DNA from: Schizochytrium sp. CCTCC M209059
Lineage: Eukaryota > Sar > Bigyra > Thraustochytrida > Thraustochytriidae
Reading direction: 5' to 3'
NCBI GenBank assembly: GCA_000818945.1
Contig: KN805421.1
Coordinates: 68,842-132,841, forward strand
Length of the DNA: 64,000 nt
The notes beneath the pieces were generated by a model. That model did no database searches. It saw only the letters and a program-made list of their open reading frames with translations, and was not told the DNA's origin. Made by a program: the position numbers and the translations under genes. Position 1 is the first letter of the stretch. Every line of letters starts with the position of its first letter. Positions 48,863 through 58,357 of the stretch are shown here, piece after piece.

Positions 48863-49228
48863 TTAGTAGCCACCCTCGTCGTCGCCGCCGAAGAGGCCGC
48901 CGCCACCGACGTCAACCTCCTCTTCCTCTTCCTCTTCCTCCTCTTCTGCGGCCTCCTCGCCACCAGCGGCGGCACCGCCAGCGCCACCAGCGCCGCCGCC
49001 ACCACCACCGACCTTGGTGGAGTTCATGATGAGCTCGTTGACGTCGACCTTGCTGAGGAGGCCGGCGAAGAGCGAGGGCCAGTAGGCCTCGACCTCGTTG
49101 CCGCTGGCGGAGACGACCTCGCTGATCTTGTCAGCGGTGATCTCGGCGCCGGCATCTTGCAAGATGAGGGCGGCGTACACGCAGCACGCCTCGTCGTGCT
49201 CCTCACGGGAAAGCTCAGCGAGAGACAT
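48863..49228 (-). CDS. RPLP1: 60S acidic ribosomal protein P1
   Basis: 121 residues. The N-terminal dimerisation domain (1-70, ELSREEHDEACCVYAALILQDAGAEITADKISEVV ... VEAYWPSLFAGLLS) is typical of P1. A Gly/Ala hinge and a run of ten glutamates follow. P1/P2 stalk proteins recruit elongation factors to the ribosome. The C-terminus VDVGGGGLFGGDDEGGY differs from the near-universal MGFGLFD tail, keeping only GLF followed by a GGDDEGGY extension. The ATG at 49228 is the first that gives the P1 N-terminus; a longer open frame upstream lacks similarity. Confidence 0.95.
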   Translation of the reverse strand: MSLAELSREEHDEACCVYAALILQDAGAEITADKISEVVSASGNEVEAYWPSLFAGLLSKVDVNELIMNSTKVGGGGGGAGGAGGAAAGGEEAAEEEEEEEEEEVDVGGGGLFGGDDEGGY

Positions 49229-49342
49229 TTTGCTATGAGTTGACAGCAAGAACGATTTTACTTCCTGTAGGTTCGAAACGGGTTTGCACGGGGCCTCGTT
49301 AGTCCTCGCTCTCGCTCTCCATGTTCTTCTTTTGATCCAAGT

Positions 49343-49376
49343 CCATTCCATTCCATTCCATTCCATTACATTCCAT
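49343..49376. repeat. (CCATT)n pentanucleotide repeat
   Basis: About six units of CCATT with one CATTA variant, 115-150 bases upstream of the P1 ATG. Confidence 0.9.
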
Positions 49377-50474
49377 TTCACTCCAGGCCCGTTCCCTGCA
49401 CGCGACGAGACCACGCGGCCCTCGCTTCTTATGGCTATTCCTTTTGTATTGTTGTTCTTCAACTTTCTCCTCAGGTCAAGCAAGCAAGCAACAGCCGCAG
49501 CACGATCACAATCACAATCACGATCGCGAGCAACGCCAGGACGTCCACGTGGTCTTCTGTTCTCTCGCGCTCGCCATCCGCGCGCCTCGCGCTTCGTTCG
49601 CCGCGCCGCGCTCTCTGCTCGCTGGCCGCCACCCAGCCCGTCGACCCGCCATCGTCGTCACCATCATCCCCGCATCCCCCGCGCCTCGCCGCTTCTCCTT
49701 CCGCGCGCGTCTCGCGCGTCTCCCCTCGCTCGCGCTCTCCGCTCCGCGCGCGCGCGTCCGCCCGCCGCCCGCGCCCGTGCCCGCGCCGCTTTGCGCAGGT
49801 TCTGGAGGTGAGAGGAGAGGGGTGAGTGGGTGAGTGACCGCGGTGAGTGGGTCCGGAAAGGGAGTGGAGGTGGAGAGCAGAGAGGCGGAGCTCGGTTTTG
49901 GGGGTTTTCTGGGATGGGGAGGAGTAGGCTGTAGAAAACTAAGAGAGGCCCTGACCTTGCGCAAGGACGGGGTATCCTATTCTCTTTGGGGCTTGTATTG
50001 GTGAAATCTTTGACTGGAGTGGTGAGTGGAACAGCTTGAAGATGATTTCGAGCAGCATCAGCGACAGCTACAAGTTTGCTGATGACAATGCGAGGAAAAC
50101 ACTTCGCGACATCGACGCCGCTCACGACCCTCTTGCAGACCTACCGTCTCTCCAGCGGTAGCAAGCATTTCGTTTCGCTTGCTTTGCCAATCCTGCGACT
50201 GCGAGCTGCGCTGTGGCTGCACAAAGAGCTCCGCTGTATGCATGTACGTACGTACGTAGTACTCACTACCTTCCGCCCGTGAGCCAGCCTTGGCAGCCAG
50301 CGAGCTGTGCAAAATGACGGCCCCCCTGCTCTGCCTGCTCTGCTCTGCCGCAACCGTGCCCTTCCCTGGCCACGCCGAGCCGTGATCCTGATCCCCCGAA
50401 GTCGACGCCATCCCCGCCTCCCCTCCGCCCCGCTCGAGCCGGCCGGCCGGCGCGGCGTGCCGGGACCTCCGCCC

Positions 50475-50514
50475 CCTCGCCTCGCCTCGCCTCGCCTCGC
50501 CTCGCCTCGCCTCG
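50475..50514. repeat. (CTCGC)n pentanucleotide repeat
   Basis: About eight perfect CTCGC units, the reverse complement of the GCGAG units at 36887-36925 and 59570-59601. Confidence 0.95.
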
Positions 50515-50736
50515 GGCCCGAAGACCAAGGCCGCGGCCGAGTCCAAGCAAACCCCAACTAGCAGAGAAAGCAGCGCGCGAGAAGCCAGGACTCGCGACGC
50601 GCCGCGAGCCCTCGCTGCCGTGCGCGTCCCGCGGGCGAGTGGCGCGAGCGCGGCGGAGCGCGACGCGAGGCGGCGGGGCGCGACGCGACGCGCGGCGACG
50701 CGACGCAGGACCCGCGGAGCCCGCGAGACGGACGCA

Positions 50737-50766
50737 GGAGGCAGGCAGGCAGGCAGGCAGGCAGGC
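50737..50766. repeat. (GGCA)n tetranucleotide repeat
   Basis: Seven GGCA units, about 100 bases before the permease ATG. Confidence 0.9.
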
Positions 50767-50861
50767 CTCGAGGCTGAGGCCCGAGGCGCGGCGCGGCGTA
50801 TCTTGCCTGCTTGCGCGCCTGGCTCGCGCGGCGCGAGGACGCGCAGGACCCCGGCGCAGCC

Positions 50862-52958
50862 ATGAGCGAGGGCGCGGGCGCGGGCACGAACCGCCTGCGG
50901 TCGTGGAGCAGCGCAGGACGCAGAGCCGGCAACGCGGCGAGTGCCGGCGGCGCCGGCGGCGAGGATGATGCAGCGGCTGGCGCCGCAGGAGCAGGGACTG
51001 GCGCTCGCGCGCTGCTCACGCACGGGCAGCGCGGCGACGCAGAGACGGCCGAAGTGGGCGCCGCCAAGGAAGCAGTGGTCGAGGCGCTCATCGAAGACAA
51101 CACGTATGAACGCATCATCGTGCACACGCCCGACATCACCCGCGAGATCGTCAAGGAAATGGTCCTCGACAAGTACGTCCAGGACCTCGAGGAAGGCAGC
51201 ACCGCTGCCGTGGACGGCGAAGAGGAGGGACGCGTGGAAAATGATACCGGGCTGCAGCGCACCGTGTCTCATCCAGACCTGGGAAGAGTCCTCTACCCCG
51301 AGGTCGCCCCGGCGTCAGAAATCAATGTTCCTGGCGGCTTTCGCCGCGAGTTCATCCTCGCCGACAGGACCGATGCCGCAGACGGCGAAAACGGCGTCGA
51401 GCCTACCGAAATCCATCCTGCCGTGCGTATGAGCTTCTTGGAGTCGCTCATGAACACCAACTCGGCCACGCTTTACGCGTGGGTGGACGACGGCCTCGCC
51501 TCGGACTCTGAGGACGAGGAAGACAGCGACTACGAGACGTTTGGTGAGAGCGGGAGCGAGTCGCGCTCTCGATACCAAATGGTCTTTAGCTCCTACAACC
51601 GTCGTTCGCTCTCGCGGCGCAACTCCGACTTTCAGAACGACGAGTCCACCAAGGCCAGCAACAAAAAGACGCTCTTCACGCTCTTTAAATGCTTTGTGGC
51701 TACCGGCGTGCTCTTTTTGCCCAATGCCTTCAAGTCAGCGGGCCTCGTCGCCGGGACCATCACCATGTTGCTGATTGGTGCCATGAGCCTCTATGGCATC
51801 CTCTTGCTCATTGCCACGCGGGACCGCGTCGAAGAAGGCATCATCGGTCAGCCCACGCCGTCTACGCCGCTGCTCTCATCCGAGGCCAACGCTGCCGTCA
51901 CCGACGCGCTTTTTCCGCGTCGCCCCGTCGCCGTTGGCACCTACGCGCAGCTCGGCGGTATCATTCTCGGTCGGCCGGGCAAACGTCTGGTCGAGACCTC
52001 GATTCTTTTTTCGCAAATTGGCTTCTGCTGCGTCTATGTATCCTTTAGTGGCAACACGCTTGCTAACGCCGCGGCCGCGTGGGCCTCCGAGTCGCAGCCT
52101 GACGAGACCGCGCCGGCGCTCCCGCTCAACGCCTACATGGCCCTTGTTGTACCCATCATCATCCCTCTTACGCTCATCCGCCACCTCAAGCACTTTGCCA
52201 TTCCAAATCTCATTGCCAACATCTTTGTCGTCATCTCGCTGTCGTACATCTTTGTCCAAGCCGTGATTTCCATCGCCGGACATAAGGTCGAAACGCACTG
52301 GACCTGCGATCCCGATGACAAAAAGTCAGCCTGCTTCTGGATCAACCCTTCCACCTACTCCATCTTTCTCGGTTCAAGCGTCTACGTCTTTGAGGGTATT
52401 TCCTTGGTGATTCCCATCCAGAACAGCATGCGTCACCGCGAGGACTTACCCAACATGATGCTCGGCGTCGTGACTGTCGTCTCGATCATCTTTGCCGCCT
52501 TTGGTGGTCTCAACTTTTATGCCTATGGCGCCCAGACAGCCCCCATTGTCATTGACAATTTACCACGTGAGGGCAAGATTTCGGTCTCGGCCCTTTTCAT
52601 CGCCGTTGCAGTCTTTATGTTCCCGCTCATGGTCTTTCCTGCTGCGCGCATCATTGAAAAGCGGCTCTTTAAGAAGCTTCGTCGCTCGGGATACAAGTGG
52701 CAAAAGAATGCCATTCGCACTTCGATCGTCATTCTCTGTCTCGCTGTATCCATTGGCGCTGGAGAGAAAGTCGACAAGCTCGTCGCCGTCATCGGAGGTC
52801 TCTTTTGCGTCCCACTTGCTCTCGTTTACCCTCCTTTGCTTTATCTCGGCGCTAATGCTGCGCCTTCTTTTCTGCACCGCGCGGGCGCAACTGCGCTTCT
52901 CATCGTCGGGTCTTCGGCTGCGCTTCTCTCCTCCATCACCGCCATTGCTAATTTTTGA
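50862..52958 (+). CDS. Amino acid permease (AAAP/SLC36-AVT family)
   Basis: 698 residues. The N-terminal 260 residues are acidic and Ser/Gly-rich and probably cytosolic, as in vacuolar AVT-type transporters. The core starts near 266 with KTLFTLFKCFVATGVLFLPNAFKSAGLVAGTITML, the TM1 signature of the Aa_trans family. About 10 further spans follow, including FVSFSGNTLANAAAAW, the helix FAIPNLIANIFVVISLSYIFVQAVISI, and GLNFYAYG. The family exchanges neutral amino acids with protons across plasma or vacuolar membranes. Substrate is unknown. Start at ATG 50862; the upstream frame opens only to a TTG. Confidence 0.92.
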   Translation: MSEGAGAGTNRLRSWSSAGRRAGNAASAGGAGGEDDAAAGAAGAGTGARALLTHGQRGDAETAEVGAAKEAVVEALIEDNTYERIIVHTPDITREIVKEMVLDKYVQDLEEGSTAAVDGEEEGRVENDTGLQRTVSHPDLGRVLYPEVAPASEINVPGGFRREFILADRTDAADGENGVEPTEIHPAVRMSFLESLMNTNSATLYAWVDDGLASDSEDEEDSDYETFGESGSESRSRYQMVFSSYNRRSLSRRNSDFQNDESTKASNKKTLFTLFKCFVATGVLFLPNAFKSAGLVAGTITMLLIGAMSLYGILLLIATRDRVEEGIIGQPTPSTPLLSSEANAAVTDALFPRRPVAVGTYAQLGGIILGRPGKRLVETSILFSQIGFCCVYVSFSGNTLANAAAAWASESQPDETAPALPLNAYMALVVPIIIPLTLIRHLKHFAIPNLIANIFVVISLSYIFVQAVISIAGHKVETHWTCDPDDKKSACFWINPSTYSIFLGSSVYVFEGISLVIPIQNSMRHREDLPNMMLGVVTVVSIIFAAFGGLNFYAYGAQTAPIVIDNLPREGKISVSALFIAVAVFMFPLMVFPAARIIEKRLFKKLRRSGYKWQKNAIRTSIVILCLAVSIGAGEKVDKLVAVIGGLFCVPLALVYPPLLYLGANAAPSFLHRAGATALLIVGSSAALLSSITAIANF

Positions 52959-53433
52959 TTGATTCCAAAGCTTGAATGAACGTAGTAAACGTACGAACGA
53001 ACGAACGAACAGGCGGACGGACGGACGAACCCATAAATGATGACAATCTTCACACGTAGATTAATTTTACTGTTAGACCCAGCAGTCCTGCGTCAAAGGA
53101 GTCCAGCCGCTTAGTCGAGGATTGTTTTTCATCTTTCCCTTTTTTTTTTTTCTCTTGGTCATCAAAATCCTGCTGGTGGGGAAAATACCCTCTTTTCCCG
53201 TGGATGATTAGCAAAAGAACTCGGACCAACCATACATCAAGTTGGCGGAGAGCAGACCGAGGTTCTGCGCAGGCAACCAACCCAACGTCGCGAGCGGGCG
53301 CGCGCGGGGAAAGGGAAACGGAGAGTCAAGGCAGCAAACTCGAGCCAGCGTTGTGCGCCACGTGATCAAGCTACTTTCAGGAAAAACGACCTAGCTGAGC
53401 TTGGTGCAGGCTCAAGACCACGGGAGTGAAACC
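52959..53433. other. Intergenic region between permease and UTP11 genes
   Basis: About 475 bases. Includes (GAAC)n/(GGAC)n at 52992-53029 and a T-run near 53140. No gene. Confidence 0.5.
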
Positions 53434-54285
53434 ATGTCGTCGCTTCGCAACGCCGTCAAGCGCAAGACGCACAAGGAGCGCTCGCAGCTGAGTCACCGCA
53501 AACACCTCGGATTCCTGGAAAAGAAGAAGGACTACAAGCTTCGTGCAGATGACTTTCACCGCAAGGAGCGCCGCCTTCGCGCGCTTCATCAGCGCGCAGA
53601 GTTTCGCAACCCCGAGGAGTTTTACTTCAAGATGGTCAACACCAAGACCAAGGATGGCGTCCACGTCGTCGAAAAGGAACACGTGGATGAGGAAGTGAAA
53701 AAGCTCATTCGATCGCAAAACATTGGCTACTTGCGCATGCGCGATGAAATTGAAACGAGCAAAATCAGAAAGCTTCGTGAGCGCCTTCACTTTCTTGGGG
53801 AGCTTGGAGGTAATGTGGAGGACAGCGCGCCGCCACCCCCGAATACACATACAGTCTTCCTCTCAGACGGTGAGGACGATGATGATGACGACGACGACGA
53901 GGATGAAGAGGGGAATGCTGGAAAAACCAAGGCCTCAGTGAACAAGGCGTCTCGCGCCATCGCCAATTTCGACAAGGCAAAGTTCTTTGACACAACCGAA
54001 GCCTTTGCTGATCGCGCGTACAATCGCCCACGGACCGAGCAGCTTCAACAAGGCCAACTTTTAGTGAGCGGTGACAAGGATGCTCTCAAGGCTGCGGCCA
54101 AGGCGCGCCGCAAGGCATATGCCGAGCTTGAGGCGCGTCTCAATCGTCAAGACAAACTTCGCCGTGCTATGGCCCACATGGAAATGCACAAGAAACTCTC
54201 AGGCAAAGGTCGTAGAATGAAAATTAGCGACGGTGGAGTCGGGGCGCCTGCCGTGTACAAATGGAAGGCTGAGCGGAAACGATAA
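53434..54285 (+). CDS. UTP11: U3 snoRNA-associated protein UTP11
   Basis: 283 residues of typical UTP11: MSSLRNAVKRKTHKERSQ, then RKHLGFLEKKKDYKLRADDFHRKERRLRALHQRAEFRNPEEFYFKM. The middle contains an Asp/Glu tract (about 149-163), and the basic C-terminus ends in YKWKAERKR, like family members. UTP11 is a small-subunit processome component that binds U3 RNA during 18S pre-rRNA processing in the nucleolus. Size and motif order are standard. Start at ATG 53434 preserves the family N-terminus. Confidence 0.96.
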   Translation: MSSLRNAVKRKTHKERSQLSHRKHLGFLEKKKDYKLRADDFHRKERRLRALHQRAEFRNPEEFYFKMVNTKTKDGVHVVEKEHVDEEVKKLIRSQNIGYLRMRDEIETSKIRKLRERLHFLGELGGNVEDSAPPPPNTHTVFLSDGEDDDDDDDDEDEEGNAGKTKASVNKASRAIANFDKAKFFDTTEAFADRAYNRPRTEQLQQGQLLVSGDKDALKAAAKARRKAYAELEARLNRQDKLRRAMAHMEMHKKLSGKGRRMKISDGGVGAPAVYKWKAERKR

Positions 54286-54666
54286 GACTAAGATAACAAA
54301 AAGACAAGTAATTTTAGATGGAAATTGATACGAAACGTAGTGCGGTTCATCCTCTTCGGTCCTTCTTCTTCTTGATCGATCGTTCGTTCGTTCATATTCT
54401 CGAACTGACAAGCATTCGCATTGACGCGTGTGCGCCGTTCAAAAAGAAAGGTTGTACGCTTAAAGAAGCCTCTTCTTTCTTTTCCAACGCCTTGTGAAAA
54501 AAAAAAAAGACAACTGGAGAGCACAAAAACTTTGCGTCTCGAAGCCTCAAATTCCTTCACGAGCAATAGGCAGACCAGGCAGGCAAAAGGTCAGACAAAC
54601 TGGCAGACTTGCAGACTGTCAGGCTGGCAGACAGAAAGAGAGGCGGTCGGCGCGTCTGCTAAACAT
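54286..54666. other. Convergent intergenic region
   Basis: About 380 bases between UTP11 and EF-hand gene stops. Contains a (GTTC)n run near 54377-54392 and an A-run. No gene. Confidence 0.55.
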
Positions 54667-55329
54667 TTACTCGAAGGGAAGCTTGTCGATGGTAAAGTCC
54701 TTGCGGTCGAGCGCAGCCTGGTAGGCCACCCACTCGTAAAAGAGAATCTTGCCGCCGTTGTTGCGGTCGAGACTGTGAAAGAGAATTGTGGCGCTCTCCT
54801 CGCTGAGCTCGCGACCAAAGATCTCCTTGCTGTGCCTCTTCATCTCCTCGTAGGAGATACGGCGGTCATTGTCGTCGTCAATGCTCTCAAACTTATCCCA
54901 CAGCTTGGTAAAGTAGTCGAGGTAGCCAAAGAAGTCGCGGAACTCGCGCTTCGAAATGAAGCCATTGTTGTTGCGGTCAATGCATTGGTACGCGCGCATC
55001 ACAGCCGGCTTGTTGTCGTACTCTGGGAAGTTCTCTACGATCATCTTGTCAAGTTCGGCAAGAGACGAGAACCCATTTCCGTTGTAGTCGCACAACTTCC
55101 AGAGCTCCTCGAGCTTGTCGTTCGCCGGGGGGTAGTCGATCTTGCCCACCGAAAGTTCACGCCTCTTTTCACCGACAAACTTTTGCGCTGCCTTGAGCAT
55201 GTTCACAATATCCTGCCGCTGCTCGCCATCGTTGTAGGCCCAGGCCTCCTCGAGAGACTTTTTGAAGGCCTCGATATCGTTGCTGCCCTCTGCGAGCTTG
55301 CCACCCTGCGCTGAAGCTCCGGCGCCCAT
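54667..55329 (-). CDS. Four-EF-hand protein with N-myristoylation-like start (flagellar calcium-binding type)
   Basis: 220 residues. The MGAGASAQ start is a good N-myristoylation sequence (Gly2, Ser6). Four EF loops are visible at about 81-92 (DYNGNGFSSLAE), 118-129 (DRNNNGFISKRE), 151-162 (DDDNDRRISYEE) and 188-199 (DRNNGGKILFYE). Loops 1 and 2 are canonical; loop 3 has Arg at position 6 where Gly is usual; loop 4 is plausible. The arrangement resembles trypanosomatid flagellar calcium-binding protein/calflagin (acylated N-terminus, EF-hand pairs), suggesting a membrane-linked calcium sensor. The window also encodes UNC119, which carries myristoylated ciliary cargo. Function is inferred. Confidence 0.85.
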   Translation of the reverse strand: MGAGASAQGGKLAEGSNDIEAFKKSLEEAWAYNDGEQRQDIVNMLKAAQKFVGEKRRELSVGKIDYPPANDKLEELWKLCDYNGNGFSSLAELDKMIVENFPEYDNKPAVMRAYQCIDRNNNGFISKREFRDFFGYLDYFTKLWDKFESIDDDNDRRISYEEMKRHSKEIFGRELSEESATILFHSLDRNNGGKILFYEWVAYQAALDRKDFTIDKLPFE

Positions 55330-56854
55330 GGTTCGAAAGTAAAAATAACTCGCTTTGCGCGCCTTGCACGTACACGTGTGTTGCGATGCGATGTGATGTG
55401 ATGTGATGCGATGTGATGTGATGCGATGGAATGCGATGCAATGCGATTGCTTCTCTGTTTGCTTGTGCGATTGTGACGACCTCGTCGCACTCGTGTATTC
55501 GTGTTAGAGCTGCAGACACACGTTCACGGTTGATCAATAAAACACAACCGATACGAAAGCACTTCACTCGTTTAGTTAGGCTGAGCGATAGCCATCATCA
55601 GCCTGGCTGCTCGCGAAACGGCCAGCTTCCTGCTTTTCCTTTAGCAGCACGTCTCCTCAGGCTGTAGAGCTTGTCTTGAGCGCTTTTTTTTTAATCACAA
55701 GTTTGCTACAAATCGTCACAACCGCTCTATTTTTTTTTTGAATGAGGAAGGAAGGAAGGAAAGGGAAGGATCTAGTATGTCCTTCCGCATGAAAGCGAGA
55801 TGGCCTCTTTCTGTTTTTGCACTGCATTTAGTTAGGCCTCCCTACTGGAAACAAATTGCTCTTCCTTCGCAAATTAACGTAAGGGCATGAGTCAGTCAGG
55901 ACGGATTTGCACCAAGCGCAATCAAAATCTTGAAGGCCGGCCACGATTTCGAGAGGGAAAAGAAAGAGGGGGGAGGGGGGGGGGATTGCAAAGGAGCACT
56001 CTGTCGGCGACAGATCGAAGTTCGTACTGGTCTGCATCAGTCTCCGCAGCCCGCAGCCGTTCGTTCATCTGCCATTCCCGCGTCTCCAGTCTGACCATGA
56101 CCCACTTTCACAGTCAAGTTCATTGCCCTACAAAGTAGGCCTATTTTTACAAGCAGTAGTACGTACTATACTTGTAGAGTTGTCGTCGTACGAGTATAGT
56201 CCTAACTTGCGAGGCCTAGGTAGTAGTAAACCATGGAATCTCAACCGATACAATTTTATCGCGACACGTCCGCCGCGCGGCCGCGGCTCCCCGCCCCGAA
56301 GCCCACCGCTGGCCGCTGTCCCCCTCCCCGCCTCACGTCGCGCGGCCCAGGCAGGGCCCCTCCCTGGCTGGGGTCCAGCGCGGCGGCGGCTTCCCGGCGC
56401 CTATGAAGCGTCGAAAAGCAGCGGCCAGCTCTGCGCGTACGTATGTAGTTAGTATGGCAGAGCCGAGGTCTGTGGCGCCGCGGCGTGCAGCAGAGCCCGC
56501 TCCCGGTTCGGCGCAGCTGGACGCGCGCGGTGGCCTTGGCGAGGCGGCCTTCGCGAGGCGGCCTTCGCGAGGCGGGCAGGGCGGGCAGCAAGCAGGGCGG
56601 GCAGCAAGCAGGGCGGGCAGCGGGAGCGGGAGCGGCCCTCCGCGCAGTGCGCATCGCGGGAGCCCGCGGAGTCCGATCTGGCGTCGAACTCGCTGGCACC
56701 GTTCGCGCGCTGCAGCTGGCTGCGCGAGGGAACTCCGTGCGTGCACGAGGTCTGCGTGCGCGAGATAGGGCCAGGAGCAGTGGGAGGAAGCGGAGCGCGA
56801 GGCTCGGGAGAGAAGAGCTCGGAGAAGACTTTTCCATTCGAGAGGTTGTGACCG
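55330..56854. promoter_or_regulatory. Divergent region, EF-hand protein and 7TM receptor genes
   Basis: 1.52 kb. It has (GATGT/GATGC)n at 55383-55448, T-runs near 55683 and 55730, (GGAA)n near 55748-55765, a G-run at 55968-55985, AGTAGTACGTACTATACT at 56156-56173, GCGAGGCCTAGGTAGTAGTA at 56208-56227 and GCGTACGTATGTAG at 56435-56448. GC-rich frames near 56250-56830 are not credible genes. Confidence 0.5.
55383..55448. repeat. (GATGT/GATGC)n pentanucleotide repeat
   Basis: About 13 units of GATGN, mostly GATGT and GATGC, about 55-120 bases upstream of the EF-hand gene. Confidence 0.9.
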
Positions 56855-57898
56855 ATGACCGAGCTAGCAGTCTCGCAGCTGTGCGGCGGCCTGAGTGTGG
56901 CGTACCCGGTCAAGAATGCGTACACGTACGCGTCCTTCGCGCTGACAGCGTTAAGCTTTATGGCGTGCGCCGGGTGGATCGGGGTGCTCATGTGGCTACG
57001 TAAGACGCCAGTGATGCAGATTTCGCAATGGCACCTGCTGCTGGGCTACGTCGTGAGCTTTATGTGTATGAACTGCTCGGCCGTCTTCCGCACAGCAAAC
57101 TCGTACAAACCTTTTTCCGACATGAGCTGTGTAGCGTGGGAATGGCTCGTGCACGTACCACTTTCCTTCGTTCTTGGTGTCCTCACCGTCAAGGAGTACC
57201 GAACCTTGCAGTTACGGGTCAAGACGCGACGCTTGCAAAAGACAGATTTGCCCACGCCGTACATTGTCGGCTACCTGTCTTCGACCTTTGTCATTGCCTG
57301 CATTATTCTCTCCATCTGGACGGCTCTTGACCCGCCTTCGGTAGACCCTTGCCTCAATTACCAGTGCAATCCGAACAACTTTGCCGCATTTTGGACACTC
57401 ATTGGATTTCAGGGCTTGCAGCTCTTCATACTGCTCGTTATTGCCTACAAGGACTACAACCAGGGCACAGTGGGTGGCGAGGGTCTCGGAATTCTGATCA
57501 ATGCTGCTTCTGTGATCATCTATTTTGCGACTGTCCTTGCGGCCACGGTCAGTAACCCTACGAGTCGGAGCGACGGCGAGAATGAGCTCAACGATTCAAA
57601 CTCTGTAGAGGCTTTCGTCAACGCCTTTATGCTCTTTCTGGCCACGACTGTCTCTTTAGGGGGTATTCTCTTACCCAAACTGCGGTATCGTCATTTGCCT
57701 CAAGACGAGATCCTTAGACTTTTTCTGGAAAAAGGCGGCAGTGGTAGCTCGAAGCGTCCAGCCTCGGGTAAGTCCGAGGCTCGAGCAGACCCTGGACCTT
57801 CTGGCAAGTCTGTGTCACATGGTGGGAATGAGGAATCCCCATCTGCACAAAAGGATCCATCAAACGACGCAGCCAACAACGCCTTGGCACAAGTTTAG
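56855..57898 (+). CDS. Seven-transmembrane protein resembling class C GPCR core
   Basis: 347 residues with seven hydrophobic spans (about 22-50, 60-80, 98-120, 140-163, 182-205, 214-236, 260-280). The order and motifs (ISQWHLLLGYVVSFMCMN, a TM3-region Cys in DMSCVAWEW, Cys pair DPCLNYQC before TM5) resemble the 7tm_3 domain of GABA-B/metabotropic glutamate receptors. There is no Venus-flytrap ligand domain and no signal peptide. The N-terminal domain is only about 20 residues. The tail (about 290-347) is Ser/Lys-rich and could be phosphorylated. The ligand is unknown. Start ATG 56855 is the first in the frame. Confidence 0.8.
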   Translation: MTELAVSQLCGGLSVAYPVKNAYTYASFALTALSFMACAGWIGVLMWLRKTPVMQISQWHLLLGYVVSFMCMNCSAVFRTANSYKPFSDMSCVAWEWLVHVPLSFVLGVLTVKEYRTLQLRVKTRRLQKTDLPTPYIVGYLSSTFVIACIILSIWTALDPPSVDPCLNYQCNPNNFAAFWTLIGFQGLQLFILLVIAYKDYNQGTVGGEGLGILINAASVIIYFATVLAATVSNPTSRSDGENELNDSNSVEAFVNAFMLFLATTVSLGGILLPKLRYRHLPQDEILRLFLEKGGSGSSKRPASGKSEARADPGPSGKSVSHGGNEESPSAQKDPSNDAANNALAQV

Positions 57899-58357
57899 CT
57901 GCGCAATCGAGGCCCAAGACAAGCTTTTGTCTCCGCTCCCCTTCCCTCGGCTCTCTCTTGTCCTTTTTTTTTCCTCGTTTGTAGCTATGCCCGTCGGGTT
58001 TTTTCTTTCAAAAGATTTATTGTAACTTCTCGCGAATTCCTATTTTCATATCAATTCGAGGCCATTAACAATTCACCCTCTCCTCTGACACCCCCCTTTC
58101 GCCTCCTTTCCTTCAGGCATAACCAAGCAAAACTGTGAACTGACATTTCCTTTTCATTCTCCCTCTTTCGACTTTTATTCCTATCGCTATAATACGTTTG
58201 TCGTGGCTGCTGACAGCTCGGGAGGGAAAGTAAGGGTACGAGGTCCGATCGCTCGCGATAGCAGTACTCCCTTGCCTCTTTCCTTTCTTTGTCCCTTTCA
58301 ATCTTGCTTTGCAAACCATCCGCAGACTCGCGCCGATATAAATCATCATCATCATTA
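57899..58357. other. Convergent intergenic region
   Basis: 460 bases between receptor and RRP45 stops. Mostly T-rich (plus strand) and pyrimidine tracts; (ATC)n near 58340-58355. No gene. Confidence 0.6.

Larger units (their letters stand above)
49229..50861. promoter_or_regulatory. Divergent region, ribosomal P1 and amino acid permease genes
   Basis: 1.63 kb. It includes (CCATT)n at 49343-49376, strongly GC/CGCG-rich stretches at 49550-49800, a TACGTACGTACGTAGTACT element at 50246-50264, (CTCGC)n at 50475-50514 and (GGCA)n at 50737-50766. Two long minus-strand frames cover much of it but look GC-driven. Confidence 0.5.

Noticed and set aside
50058..51272. 404-codon minus-strand frame near the permease gene
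   Set aside because: Antisense to the permease N-terminus and GC-rich promoter; Arg/Ala/Ser-rich pseudo-protein without domains.
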